Part shown: positions 18,148 to 25,785 of the stretch, piece after piece | Layout: each line of letters opens with the position of its first letter | How positions within the stretch are numbered: the first letter of the stretch is position 1 | Assembly (NCBI RefSeq): GCF_001570405.1 | Contig: NZ_BBYM01000009.1 | Span: forward strand, 182,276-246,275 | Length of the DNA: 64,000 bases | Reading direction: 5' to 3' | From: Microtetraspora niveoalba | Lineage (GTDB): Bacteria > Actinomycetota > Actinomycetes > Streptosporangiales > Streptosporangiaceae | Notes under the pieces: model-generated | The model's input: the letters and a program-made list of their open reading frames with translations, nothing else | Database searches by the model: none | What the model was told of the DNA's origin: nothing | Position numbers and translations under genes: made by a program

Positions 18148-18336
18148 TCAGCCCTCGATCGTGATGGCCTGGAGCGGGCAGACGTCGGCGGCCTCCTCGA
18201 CGGCGTCGCGCAGCGACTCGTCGGGCTCGGCCTCGTAGACGAGCCGGCCGTTCTCGTTGATCTGGAAGACCTCGGGGGCGGAGAAGACGCACTGCCCGTG
18301 GTCCTTGCAGACGTCCATGTCGACGATGACCTTCAT
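18148..18336 (-). CDS. [3Fe-4S] ferredoxin
   Basis: This 62-residue ferredoxin has cluster ligands Cys10 and Cys16 (VCKDHGQCVF) and Cys53 (DVCPLQAI). The Cys-x5-Cys spacing with a single later Cys-Pro, and the absence of a fourth cluster Cys, indicate a 3Fe-4S cluster of the kind that serves actinomycete P450s. A strong AAGGAGT lies before the ATG. It sits between the FAH-family gene and the reductase, so the redox pair belongs to the catabolic operon and most likely feeds the P450 of the same island. Confidence 0.95.
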   Translation of the reverse strand: MKVIVDMDVCKDHGQCVFSAPEVFQINENGRLVYEAEPDESLRDAVEEAADVCPLQAITIEG

Positions 18337-18356
18337 GGTGAGACTCCTTGTGATGG

Positions 18357-19202
18357 TTAACGCTTCGGGGCGCGGATGCCCCGGAACTCCCAGTCGCCGC
18401 CGAAGGTGGTCGAGATGACCTCCTCCGACTCGGTCGGCTGGGCGCCGCAGTCCTCGCGGATCGGGGCGGGCCCCTGGACGATGTGGTTGCGCAGCGTGCC
18501 GAGGCCCTCGACCTCGACGTCGACCACGTCGCCCGGCTGGACCGGCCGCGAGTTGGCCGGGGTGCCCGACAGCAGCACGTCGCCGGGGTAGAGCGTGATC
18601 GTGCGGGCGATGTCGGCGACGAGGTAGTGCATGTCCCACTCCATCTCGTCGGTGGAGCCGTCCTGCGCGACCTCGCCGTTCACGTACGTGCGCAGCCGCT
18701 TGCCGCGGAAGTCCCAGTCGGTGACGAGGCCGGGGCCGAGCGGGCAGAGCGTGTCGGAGCCCTTGACCCGCAGCATCGAGCCGGCGTCGGTGTCGCGGAA
18801 GTCGTGCAGGCCGTAGTCGTTGCCCACGGTGTAGCCGGCGATGTAGTCCCCGGCCTCCTGCGGCGAGATGTTGCGCGCGGTGCGGCCGATGACGATCGCC
18901 ACCTCGCCCTCGTAGTTGAGGTACTTGCACCGCTCGGGGCGGACGATCGCGCCCTTGTGCCCGTTCAGCGCCGAGGTCGGCTTGTGGAAGTACGTCGGCG
19001 CCGGGGGCAGCGAGGTCATGAACTCCTCGACCCGGCTGCGGTGGTTCAGGTGCACGGCGATGATCTTGCTGGGCACGCTCGGCGGCAGGTGGACGGCGTC
19101 CTCGACGCCCACCACGCGGCCGTCGGCGCTGACCAGCTCGTCACCCTCGCGGCGCACCTGGGTGGCGGCGCCGTCCAGGAGGATCCTGCGGTACTCGGGC
19201 AT
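18357..19202 (-). CDS. Fumarylacetoacetate hydrolase-family isomerase/decarboxylase (HpaG-like)
   Basis: The FAH fold is shown by KIIAVHLNHRSRVEEF, YLNYEGEVAIVIGRTARN (metal-binding Glu), GYTVGNDYGLHDFR and DVLLSGTPANSRPVQPGD. Among FAH proteins this form handles meta-cleavage products, as HpaG does for 5-carboxymethyl-2-oxo-hex-3-ene-1,6-dioate in the homoprotocatechuate pathway. It lies directly after the extradiol dioxygenase gene with a TGATG one-base overlap, which supports that assignment. The 281-residue length fits a single-domain member; E. coli HpaG is a tandem duplication. The separate CHM isomerase HpaF is not seen in this window. Confidence 0.9.
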   Translation of the reverse strand: MPEYRRILLDGAATQVRREGDELVSADGRVVGVEDAVHLPPSVPSKIIAVHLNHRSRVEEFMTSLPPAPTYFHKPTSALNGHKGAIVRPERCKYLNYEGEVAIVIGRTARNISPQEAGDYIAGYTVGNDYGLHDFRDTDAGSMLRVKGSDTLCPLGPGLVTDWDFRGKRLRTYVNGEVAQDGSTDEMEWDMHYLVADIARTITLYPGDVLLSGTPANSRPVQPGDVVDVEVEGLGTLRNHIVQGPAPIREDCGAQPTESEEVISTTFGGDWEFRGIRAPKR

Positions 19203-20143
19203 CAACGGGTCCCTTCGAGGGTGAACGGGTACGGGTACGGGTCGCCCGAGCTGTCGGTCGCCCGGGGAGCGGCGAAGCCGCCCTCCGGCCGGTCGAACCA
19301 GATGTGCACCTGGCCGGTGCCCGTGGCGTTCTCGTAGTCGCTGTACTGCCGGCCGGGCGCGGTGAGGTCGTGCTCGCCGAGGGCCCCGGCCATCATCAGG
19401 TAGTGGCCGAACCGCGCCTCCGGCTTGAAGCGGTAGAAGTCCTCCATCGTGTCGAGCACGCGGGCGTGGTCGCCCGCGAGCATCCACGCGATGCGCTCCT
19501 CGTCGGCGGCCCGCGCCTCGGGGGTGCGGACGTGCCGGGGGTCGCTCGACTCGTGGGCGCGCACGTGGCGCAGCGGCCAGAACATGTGCGAGAGCGCGCC
19601 GGAGGCGATCAGCAGCACCTTGCGGTCGCTCGCCGCGACGGCCTCGCCGACCGCGCGGCCGAGCCGCAGGTTGTCCTCGGTCTCGGCGGTCTGGCACATG
19701 CCGATGGTGATCCACCGCTTGTCCGGCCGGCCGAGGTACTTCCACAGGTTGACGGTCGCGTAGAAGATCGGCAGGTGGTGGTCGTCGATGGCGGTGATCC
19801 AGGTGGCGTGCTTGTCCTGGTACGACGCGATCAGGCGGGCCAGCTCGGGGTCGCCGGGGAAGTCGTACGGGATCCGGCACATGCCGCGCGGCAGCTCCTC
19901 GGAGGTGAAGAGGCCGGAGCGGCGGTCCTGCGCGGTCACCACGAACTCGAACGTGGTCGCCCAGTGGGAGTCGAAGACGATCACGGTGTCGTAGTCGACC
20001 GTGTCGAAGACCTCCTCGCGCAGGCGGCGCAGCCCGGGGACGATGCTGATCTCCTTGCCCTCGTTGAGCTCCTTGCGGATCTCCAGGGGCAGCATGACCG
20101 TCGGGGCGTGGGCGAGGATGCCCGCGCCGACGATTTCACCCAT
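19202..20143 (-). CDS. Class III extradiol ring-cleavage dioxygenase (3,4-dihydroxyphenylacetate 2,3-dioxygenase-like)
   Basis: This 313-residue protein matches the LigB-type class III extradiol dioxygenases. An early metal-site His is in GAGILAHAPTVML, a second in VFDSHWATTFEF, and later segments AIDDHHLPIFYAT and LLIASGALSHMFWPL are family-typical. These enzymes open catechols next to the hydroxyls using Fe(II). HpaD/HpcB on homoprotocatechuate is the nearest relative I recognise, but a related catechol with an amide or amine side chain is possible given the neighbouring gamma-glutamyl ligase. It overlaps the aldehyde dehydrogenase by eight bases and the FAH gene by one. Confidence 0.9.
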   Translation of the reverse strand: MGEIVGAGILAHAPTVMLPLEIRKELNEGKEISIVPGLRRLREEVFDTVDYDTVIVFDSHWATTFEFVVTAQDRRSGLFTSEELPRGMCRIPYDFPGDPELARLIASYQDKHATWITAIDDHHLPIFYATVNLWKYLGRPDKRWITIGMCQTAETEDNLRLGRAVGEAVAASDRKVLLIASGALSHMFWPLRHVRAHESSDPRHVRTPEARAADEERIAWMLAGDHARVLDTMEDFYRFKPEARFGHYLMMAGALGEHDLTAPGRQYSDYENATGTGQVHIWFDRPEGGFAAPRATDSSGDPYPYPFTLEGTR

Positions 20144-21590
20144 TCCAGCCTCCCGGCGCGGTGACGGTGTTCTTGACGTCGCAGTAGAAGTCGAAGCTCC
20201 AGTCGCCGCCCTCACGGCCGACGCCGGACTGGCGGGAGCCGCCGAACGGGGCCTGGAGGTCGCGGACGAAGAAGCAGTTGACCCAGACGGTGCCGGCGAC
20301 CAGCCGCTCGGTGACCCGGTCGGCCCGCTCGCGGGAGCCGGTGGCGAGGGTGGCGGACAGGCCGAACCTGGTGGAGTTGGCCATCTCGACGGCCTCGTCC
20401 TCGGTGCGGAACGTCTGGAGCGTGAGGACCGGCCCGAAGACCTCCTCGTTGACGATCTCGCTGTCCGGGGCGACGCCGGTGAACAGCGTCGGCCGGTAGT
20501 ACAGCCCGCCGAGGTCGGTGTTGGGGCCGCCGCCGATGACGGGGGTGGCCCCGGCCGCGATCGCGCGCCGGACGAACCCGTCGACCCGCTCGAAGTGCTC
20601 GCGGTGGATGTTGGGGCCGATGTCGGTGGCGAGGTCGCGCGGGTCGCCCTGGCGCAGGCGGCTCGCCTTGGCGACGAAACGCTCGGTGAACTCGGCGGCG
20701 ACGCTCTCCTCGACCAGCAGCCGGGTCCCGGCCAGGCAGACCTGCCCGGCGTTGTCGTACTGCTCGACCGCGAGGTCCACGGCCAGGTCGAGGTCGGCGT
20801 CGGCGAAGACGATCAGCGGGGACTTGCCGCCGAGCTCCAGGGACAGCGGGGTCAGGTTGGCCGCCGCCGCGCGGGCGATGTGCCGGGCGGTCGGCACCGA
20901 GCCGGTGAAGCTGATCCGGCGCACGTCGGGGTGGGCGACCAGCGGCGCGCCGACCTCCTCGCCGTACCCCTGGACGACGTTGAAGACGCCGTCGGGCAGC
21001 CCGGCCTCGACCGTGATCTCGGCGAGCAGCGACGCGGTGAGCGGCGACCACTCGGCCGGCTTGAGGACGACCGTGTCGCCGGCCGCGAGGGCGGGGGCGA
21101 TCTTCCAGGTGGCCAGCATGAGCGGCGCGTTCCACGGGGTGATCAGGGCGCAGACGCCGGCCGGGTCCCAGGAGACGTGGTTGCGGTGCCCGCGGGTCTC
21201 GAAGTCGTCGTGCCCGAGCTTGAGCAGCCAGTCGGCGAAGAAGCGGAAGTTGTGCGCCACACGGGGCATCACGCCACGCAGGTGCGAACGCAGCAGAGCG
21301 CCGTTGTCGGTCGTCTCCACGATCGCGAGCTGGTCCAGCCGCTTCTCGACTCCGTCGGCGATCGCGTGCAGCAGACGCGCCCGCTCCTCACGGCTCGTGC
21401 GCGCCCACGCGGGGAACGCTTTGGTCGCGGCGCGGACCGCCTCGTCCGCCTCCTTCGCGCCGCCGCGTGCGACGCGCGCGATCACCTGTCCGTCGATCGG
21501 CGATACGTCGTCGAACTTCTCAGGTGAGGAGACTCGTTCGCCCCCGATCCAGTGATCCTCCTGAATCGTGACATCCCCGACAGTGGCCAT
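20136..21590 (-). CDS. Aldehyde dehydrogenase (HpaE-type semialdehyde dehydrogenase)
   Basis: This NAD(P)-dependent dehydrogenase has catalytic Glu252 in LELGGKSP and nucleophile Cys285 in NAGQVCLAGTR. It also has the coenzyme region ITPWNAP and the oxyanion Asn nearby. In a meta-cleavage pathway it would oxidise the ring-opened semialdehyde to the dicarboxylate, as HpaE does. The gene order dehydrogenase-dioxygenase-FAH supports this. The ATG at 21590 has GGAGGAG immediately upstream and is preferred to an in-frame ATG at 21677. It is the first gene of the leftward operon, preceded by a sigma-70-like promoter and a palindromic operator. Confidence 0.92.
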   Translation of the reverse strand: MATVGDVTIQEDHWIGGERVSSPEKFDDVSPIDGQVIARVARGGAKEADEAVRAATKAFPAWARTSREERARLLHAIADGVEKRLDQLAIVETTDNGALLRSHLRGVMPRVAHNFRFFADWLLKLGHDDFETRGHRNHVSWDPAGVCALITPWNAPLMLATWKIAPALAAGDTVVLKPAEWSPLTASLLAEITVEAGLPDGVFNVVQGYGEEVGAPLVAHPDVRRISFTGSVPTARHIARAAAANLTPLSLELGGKSPLIVFADADLDLAVDLAVEQYDNAGQVCLAGTRLLVEESVAAEFTERFVAKASRLRQGDPRDLATDIGPNIHREHFERVDGFVRRAIAAGATPVIGGGPNTDLGGLYYRPTLFTGVAPDSEIVNEEVFGPVLTLQTFRTEDEAVEMANSTRFGLSATLATGSRERADRVTERLVAGTVWVNCFFVRDLQAPFGGSRQSGVGREGGDWSFDFYCDVKNTVTAPGGWNG

Positions 21591-21605
21591 CCGCTCCTCC
21601 AAGTC

Positions 21606-21649
21606 GTTTGGTTCCAAACAATTTAGGTCGCCCTCTGCTGAGCAGTCAA
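21606..21649 (-). promoter_or_regulatory. Promoter and operator of the catabolic operon (leftward)
   Basis: On the minus strand TTGACT (21644-21649) and TAAATT (21620-21625) are spaced 18 bp, a good -35/-10 pair. The perfect inverted repeat GTTTGG-TT-CCAAAC (21606-21619) follows directly downstream of the -10, where a bound repressor would block initiation. Related palindromes recur at three other promoters of this island. Confidence 0.65.
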
Positions 21650-21657
21650 TATGACGG

Positions 21658-21675
21658 TATCGTTTGGAGTCAAAC
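21658..21675 (+). promoter_or_regulatory. Promoter -10 and operator for the gamma-glutamyl hydrolase gene
   Basis: GTTTGG-AG-TCAAAC (21662-21675) is a near-copy of the operator 56 bp away and overlaps a possible -10 TATCGT (21658-21663). The -35 (CTGCTG, 21635-21640, 17-bp spacer) is weak. The start codon of the rightward gene lies 20 bases downstream. Confidence 0.55.
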
Positions 21676-21694
21676 AACCTTGAAGGAGGCTGGG

Positions 21695-22393
21695 ATGCCC
21701 GACCGCCGGCCGATCATCGCGATCCCCTCGCGGTTCGCCGCGACAACGTCCGCGCTCCGCTACTCGGCGGTGGTCACCGCCCGAGCGCTCGCCGACGCCG
21801 TCCACCGCGCCGGTGGCGAGCCCTTCCTCATGCATCCCGTCGGCGCGGACGAGGCGGCCGACCGGCTGGCCGTCGCGGACGGCCTGCTGCTCCCCGGCGG
21901 GGGCGACCTCGCCCCCTCCGCGTACGGCGAGGACGCGGCGCACGAGAGTGTCTACGACGTGGACGCCGAGCAGGACGCCTTCGACCTCGCGGCGGCGCGG
22001 CACGCGCTGCGCGCCGGGCTGCCCACCCTCGCCGTCTGCCGGGGGCTCCAGGTGGTCAACGTCGCGCTCGGCGGGCGGCTGCTCCAGCACATGGAGCCCG
22101 ACCACCGCCACGTCGTCCACCCCGTGCGCGTACGGCCCGGCACGCTGCTGGCCGGGGTGACCGGCGGGGAGAAGGTCGAGGCGTCCTGCTACCACCACCA
22201 GTGCGCGTCGTCGCTGGGAGAGGGCCTGGCGGCCGTCGCGCACGCCGAGGACGGCACGATCGAAGCGGCGGAGCTCACCGCGGGCGCCGGCTGGTTCCTC
22301 GGCGTCCAGTGGCACCCCGAGGACACCGCGGCGACCGACCCGGTCAACCAGCGGATCTTCGACGCGCTGGTCGAGGCGGCGAGGTCGGCCTGA
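21695..22393 (+). CDS. Class I amidotransferase-like gamma-glutamyl hydrolase (PuuD/peptidase C26 family)
   Basis: The catalytic triad is Cys115 in LAVCRGLQVVN with His207 and Glu209 in VQWHPED, the standard C26/GATase1 set. The relatives PuuD (gamma-glutamyl-GABA hydrolase) and the TdnT/AtdA2-type protein of aniline degradation act beside glutamine-synthetase-like ligases, and such a ligase is encoded 3.4 kb away. This enzyme would therefore remove glutamate from, or exchange it on, a gamma-glutamylated amine intermediate (inference). AAGGAGG lies six bases before the ATG. The gene is divergent from the catabolic operon and shares its operator pair. Confidence 0.9.
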   Translation: MPDRRPIIAIPSRFAATTSALRYSAVVTARALADAVHRAGGEPFLMHPVGADEAADRLAVADGLLLPGGGDLAPSAYGEDAAHESVYDVDAEQDAFDLAAARHALRAGLPTLAVCRGLQVVNVALGGRLLQHMEPDHRHVVHPVRVRPGTLLAGVTGGEKVEASCYHHQCASSLGEGLAAVAHAEDGTIEAAELTAGAGWFLGVQWHPEDTAATDPVNQRIFDALVEAARSA

Positions 22394-22397
22394 GCGG

Positions 22398-22495
22398 CTC
22401 GCTCTGACCGGCCCGGCTCGACCCGCTCAGTCTGACCCGCTCAGCTTGACCGGCTCAGCTTGACCGGCCCGGCCTGACCGGCTCAGCTCGACCGG
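22398..22495. repeat. 14-bp tandem repeat, seven units, between convergent genes
   Basis: Seven contiguous 14-bp units with consensus CTCAGCTTGACCGG fill the gap between the hydrolase and the MarR gene and include the last four MarR codons and its stop. Units differ at a few positions; two adjacent units (22440-22467) are identical. Confidence 0.85.
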
Positions 22496-23055
22496 CGGCG
22501 TCCCCCGCGGCGCGGCGGCGCGGGGGACTCCCGTCGCAGGTTCTCCCTGCGCTCCTCGCCGTGCTCCTCCAGATGCGTGATGATCCGGCGCAGCGTGTCG
22601 GCGAGGTGCAGGGACTCCTCGTCGTCCAGCGCGCCGACCACGAACGACTCCTCGTCGTTGAAGGCGGGGAACAGCTTCTCCATCAGCGCGAGCCCCTCGG
22701 GGGTGAGCCGCAGCAGCGCCAGCCGGCCGTCGTCGGGGTGCTGGCGGCGCACCGCCAGGCCGCGCGACTCCAGGGTCTTGATGATGCCCGTGAGGGTGCC
22801 CTTGGAGATGCCCGCCTCGGCGGCCGCGTGCCGGGTCTCGATCTCCTCCCAGATCCACACCACCCACAGCACGACGAACGCGCTCCAGGTCAGGTCGGCG
22901 GAACGCAGCGCCGAGTTCTCCAGGTGCTGCCGGACGGCGGCGGCCGCGCGATAGAGGTTGGAGACCGCGGCGAGCGCCTCACGGCGGACCGGAATGGGGC
23001 CCAAGCGGCGCTTCACCGCCTCCTCGGTCTCCGAGAGCGAATAGTGCGCGGGCAC
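22483..23055 (-). CDS. MarR-family transcriptional regulator of the catabolic island
   Basis: The winged helix is seen in AAAEAGISKGTLTGIIKTLESRGLAVRRQHPDDGRLALLRLTPEG, with the usual D-x-R wing motif. Dimerisation helices lie on either side. The GTG at 23055 is chosen because AAAGGAG lies five bases upstream; an ATG five codons earlier (23070) overlaps that site. The C-terminus is an Arg/Pro/Ser-rich tail. It is divergent from the amine permease, and inverted repeats containing TTTGTA and TACAAA occupy the gap. I infer that it represses the operons on both sides and is relieved by a pathway compound, as HpaR is. Confidence 0.9.
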   Translation of the reverse strand: MPAHYSLSETEEAVKRRLGPIPVRREALAAVSNLYRAAAAVRQHLENSALRSADLTWSAFVVLWVVWIWEEIETRHAAAEAGISKGTLTGIIKTLESRGLAVRRQHPDDGRLALLRLTPEGLALMEKLFPAFNDEESFVVGALDDEESLHLADTLRRIITHLEEHGEERRENLRRESPAPPRRGGRRRSS

Positions 23056-23091
23056 CCCGGCTCCTTTCATGTCAACTCTTGCGTCAGGTTC

Positions 23092-23139
23092 ATTTGTACA
23101 CGTACGATCCGCGAAACAGCAGGTCGTACGCATACAAAC
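23092..23139. promoter_or_regulatory. Inverted-repeat operator pair between marR and the permease gene
   Basis: ATTTGTACACGTAC (23092-23105) and GTACGCATACAAAC (23126-23139) are inverted copies of one another with 11 of 14 positions matching. Each carries the TTTG/CAAA core seen at the other island operators. Probably a binding site for the MarR protein encoded beside it. Confidence 0.5.
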
Positions 23140-23233
23140 GATCTAGCGTTTCTCGTGAAGTCCTGTGGTCGCACTCGTGAGCGGGCGGATCACGAAGGAA
23201 TCACCCCGCTCCACCCCACATTGGAAGGTTGCC

Positions 23234-24718
23234 ATGGCCGATGAGGCGATCGCCACTGGACGGCTGTCAGCCGCTGATCAATCCGCGACGCACACCCTCT
23301 CCCGCCGGCGGATCGGCGTACCGGACATCGTCTTCTTCGTGGTGGCGGCCTCGTCGCCGCTGACCGTCGCCGCGGGCGGCCTTCCGATGAGCTACGGCAC
23401 CACCGGGGTGACCGGGGTCCCGCTCATCTACCTGATCCTCGCGGCCGTGCTCGCCGTGTTCTCCGCCGGTTACGCCGCGATGAGCCGGCACATCTCCAAC
23501 GCGGGCGCGTTCTACTCCTACATCGCCCAGGGACTCGGCCGGGTGACCGGCGTCGGCGCCTCGTTCGTCGCCCTCGTCGCGTACAACGCGATGCAGGTCG
23601 GCCTGTACGGGCTGTTCGGCGCGGCCGCCGGCGGGCTGGTCTCCGCGCACCTGGGCGTGGACGTGCCCTGGTGGGTGTGCTCGCTGGTCGCCCTCGCGCT
23701 GATCGCCTTCCTCGGCTATCGCCGGATCGACCTGAACGCCAAGGTCCTCGCCGTCCTGCTGGTCTGCGAGGGGCTCACCGTCCTGGTCTTCGACATCGCC
23801 CAGGTCGGGAACGCCCCCTCCGGCCTGAGCGCCGAGCCGTTCACCTGGAGCGCCGTCACCACCGGCGCCGTCGGCGCCGGCTTCTGCTGGGTGATGGCCT
23901 CGTTCATGGGCTTCGAGTCCGGTGCCATCTACAGCGAGGAGTGCCGCGACCCCCGCCGCACCGTCAGCCGTGCCACCTACATCGCCGTCGCCCTGATCGG
24001 CGTCTTCTACGCCTTCACCGCGTGGGCGATGTCCATGGGCACCGGCGTCGACAAGATCGTCGACGAGTCCGCGAAGAACGGCACCGACCTCGTCTTCATC
24101 CTCGGCGAGGCGACCCTCGGCTCCGCCTTCTCCACGCTGGCCAACGTCTTCATGGTCACCGCGGTGTTCGCCGCCCTGCTGTCCTTCCACAACGCGGTGG
24201 CCCGCTACTTCTTCGCCCTCGGCCGCGAGGGTGTCCTCCCGTCCCGCCTCGGCGACTCCCACCCCCGCCACGGCTCCCCGTACGTCGGCTCCCTCTCCCA
24301 AACGGCCATCGCGTTCGTGGTCGTGCTCGGGTTCGGCGTCCTCGGCGGCGACCCGACCGGCACGCTGTTCAACTGGTTCACCAACCTCGGCGCGCTCGGC
24401 GTGATCCTGCTGCTGGTGGTCACCTCGGTGTCGGTCCTCGGGTTCTTCCGCCGTGACACGCGCGGGGAGAACGGCTTCAGCCGCGTCATCGCCCCCACGC
24501 TCGCCGGCGCGGCGCTGGCGGTCATCCTCGTGCTCGCCGTCGTCAACTTCAACGCCCTGCTCGGCACCCCGCCGGACTCCGTGCTCAACTGGCTGATCCC
24601 CGGCCTCGTCCTGCTCGCCGGTCTCGTCGGAGTCGGCTACGGCCTGCGCATCAAGGCCGCCGACCCCGAGACGTACGCCCGGATCGGCCACGGCGCCATC
24701 CCGGCGGACGGGGCCTGA
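23234..24718 (+). CDS. APC-superfamily amino acid/amine permease
   Basis: This 494-residue membrane protein has about 12 hydrophobic helices and the APC consensus near the start (GVPDIVFFVVAASSPLTVAAGG). ISNAGAFYSYIAQGLGR in helix 3 and FESGAIYSEECRDPRRTVSRAT in the helix 6-7 region are also typical. Relatives import amino acids, polyamines or other amines by proton symport. Between a gamma-glutamyl hydrolase and a glutamine-synthetase-like ligase, it is likely the uptake route for the amine the island degrades. The ATG at 23234 has GGAAGG about six bases upstream. A strong hairpin follows the stop. Confidence 0.92.
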   Translation: MADEAIATGRLSAADQSATHTLSRRRIGVPDIVFFVVAASSPLTVAAGGLPMSYGTTGVTGVPLIYLILAAVLAVFSAGYAAMSRHISNAGAFYSYIAQGLGRVTGVGASFVALVAYNAMQVGLYGLFGAAAGGLVSAHLGVDVPWWVCSLVALALIAFLGYRRIDLNAKVLAVLLVCEGLTVLVFDIAQVGNAPSGLSAEPFTWSAVTTGAVGAGFCWVMASFMGFESGAIYSEECRDPRRTVSRATYIAVALIGVFYAFTAWAMSMGTGVDKIVDESAKNGTDLVFILGEATLGSAFSTLANVFMVTAVFAALLSFHNAVARYFFALGREGVLPSRLGDSHPRHGSPYVGSLSQTAIAFVVVLGFGVLGGDPTGTLFNWFTNLGALGVILLLVVTSVSVLGFFRRDTRGENGFSRVIAPTLAGAALAVILVLAVVNFNALLGTPPDSVLNWLIPGLVLLAGLVGVGYGLRIKAADPETYARIGHGAIPADGA

Positions 24719-24725
24719 GGGCAAG

Positions 24726-24768
24726 AAAGAGGGAGGGCCGGGGTTCACCCGGCCCTCCCTTCTTCTTT
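24726..24768. terminator. Bidirectional intrinsic terminator
   Basis: A perfect 12-bp stem (24731-24742 with 24748-24759, starting GGGAGGGCCGGG) and a 5-base loop are flanked by A-rich bases to the left and T-rich bases to the right. It lies between convergent genes (permease and decarboxylase-like) and would stop transcription from both sides. Confidence 0.9.
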
Positions 24769-24790
24769 GGCCCGCTTCCTCGTCCGGCCG

Positions 24791-25606
24791 CTACTCGGCG
24801 AGGGCGCCCGAGGCGCCCGACTCCAGCAGGGTGCCGCCGTTCCAGACGACCCCGACCTGGCGGTAGTAGCCGCCGATGATCTCGTCCGGGGTGAGGTCGG
24901 CCAGCTCCTCCGTCGGCGCGTCGAACAGCTCGATCTCCGCGTCGCCGGTCCACGCCTGGCCGCCCTCGAAGGACGCGCCGCCGGTGACGATCAGCTCGTC
25001 CAGGGCCAGTCCCTTGCCCGGCTCGATCGACGGCAGCCAGCGGTTGTGCGCCATCGGGTGGCCGTTGACGAAGCCGTTCGTCTCACTCGGCTCGCGGAGT
25101 CGTACGACGGCCTGGGCGAGGCGCCGGTCGGCGGCGGCGAGGGTGGCGCCGAAGAGGCCTCCCTCGCCGATCTGCGGCGCTGCCTGGCCGAACGGGTGCG
25201 GCCGGGTCATGTGGATCGAGCCCAGCTTCTTGGGGTAGCCCTGGTGCACGCCCCGCGCGATGGCGAAGTCCTTGTCCACCCAGATGTAGACGCAGCGGGA
25301 GTACGTCCGCCCCTCGTAGGAGCAGCGCACCACGACGAAGCACTCCTTGTACTGCGACCGGACGGGGTCGAGCAGCTCCTCCCGCCCGCCGGAGCACGAC
25401 TGCCAGTCCGCCCAGATCACCGCCACCGCGCCCGGGTCCTCCTCCGCGAGCGAGAGCGACTCGGGGAGCAGCGCGGCCACCTTGGCGGGATCGGTCCGAT
25501 ACTCCACGGTCAGCAGGTCGCCCGAGTAGTACCAGGGCGGGCTCGGAACCAGCGAGGACCGGCCGGTCACCGTCTTGGGCGTGTAGAAACCGCGCAGCTT
25601 GGCCAC
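24791..25606 (-). CDS. Acetoacetate decarboxylase-family protein
   Basis: The 271-residue protein carries the family pattern VYIWVDKDFAIARGVHQGYPKK, in which a Lys after GYP (Lys126 or 127) corresponds to the Schiff-base Lys of acetoacetate decarboxylase. PPWYYSGDLLTVEYRTDP at the start is also typical. Family members include decarboxylases and aldolase/dehydratase-type enzymes acting on keto acids, so it may process a ring-cleavage product, but the reaction is not known. The GTG at 25606 has AAGGAGG four bases before it; longer in-frame starts up to 25747 would overlap the operator region. Confidence 0.87.
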   Translation of the reverse strand: MAKLRGFYTPKTVTGRSSLVPSPPWYYSGDLLTVEYRTDPAKVAALLPESLSLAEEDPGAVAVIWADWQSCSGGREELLDPVRSQYKECFVVVRCSYEGRTYSRCVYIWVDKDFAIARGVHQGYPKKLGSIHMTRPHPFGQAAPQIGEGGLFGATLAAADRRLAQAVVRLREPSETNGFVNGHPMAHNRWLPSIEPGKGLALDELIVTGGASFEGGQAWTGDAEIELFDAPTEELADLTPDEIIGGYYRQVGVVWNGGTLLESGASGALAE

Positions 25607-25633
25607 GGCGCCTCCTTGGGGGCAGAGCAGTTC

Positions 25634-25674
25634 ATTTGGATCCATACGATATGTGCTGAGCTGCGGGTTGTCAC
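25634..25674 (-). promoter_or_regulatory. Promoter and operator of the decarboxylase-like gene
   Basis: On the minus strand GTGACA (25669-25674) and TATCGT (25646-25651) are separated by 17 bp. The palindrome ATTTGG-AT-CCATAC (25634-25647), a variant of the island operator, overlaps the -10 and lies 28 bases from the start codon. Confidence 0.6.
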
Positions 25675-25708
25675 CCATGGCCCCCGGATATCTTCGATTG
25701 ATGGGCTC

Positions 25709-25749
25709 TTGTTGTCCCACCAATTGGGGCGTATTGTTTGCGTCCAAAT
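25709..25749 (+). promoter_or_regulatory. Promoter and operator of the gamma-glutamyl ligase/P450 operon
   Basis: TTGTTG (25709-25714) and TATTGT (25732-25737), 17-bp spacer, precede the operator GTTTGC-GT-CCAAAT (25736-25749), which matches the island palindrome in both half-sites apart from one base. The GTG start lies 37 bases downstream. Confidence 0.6.
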
Positions 25750-25785
25750 GAACCCCCCACGTCCTGGCACTATCGAGGAGGCCAC

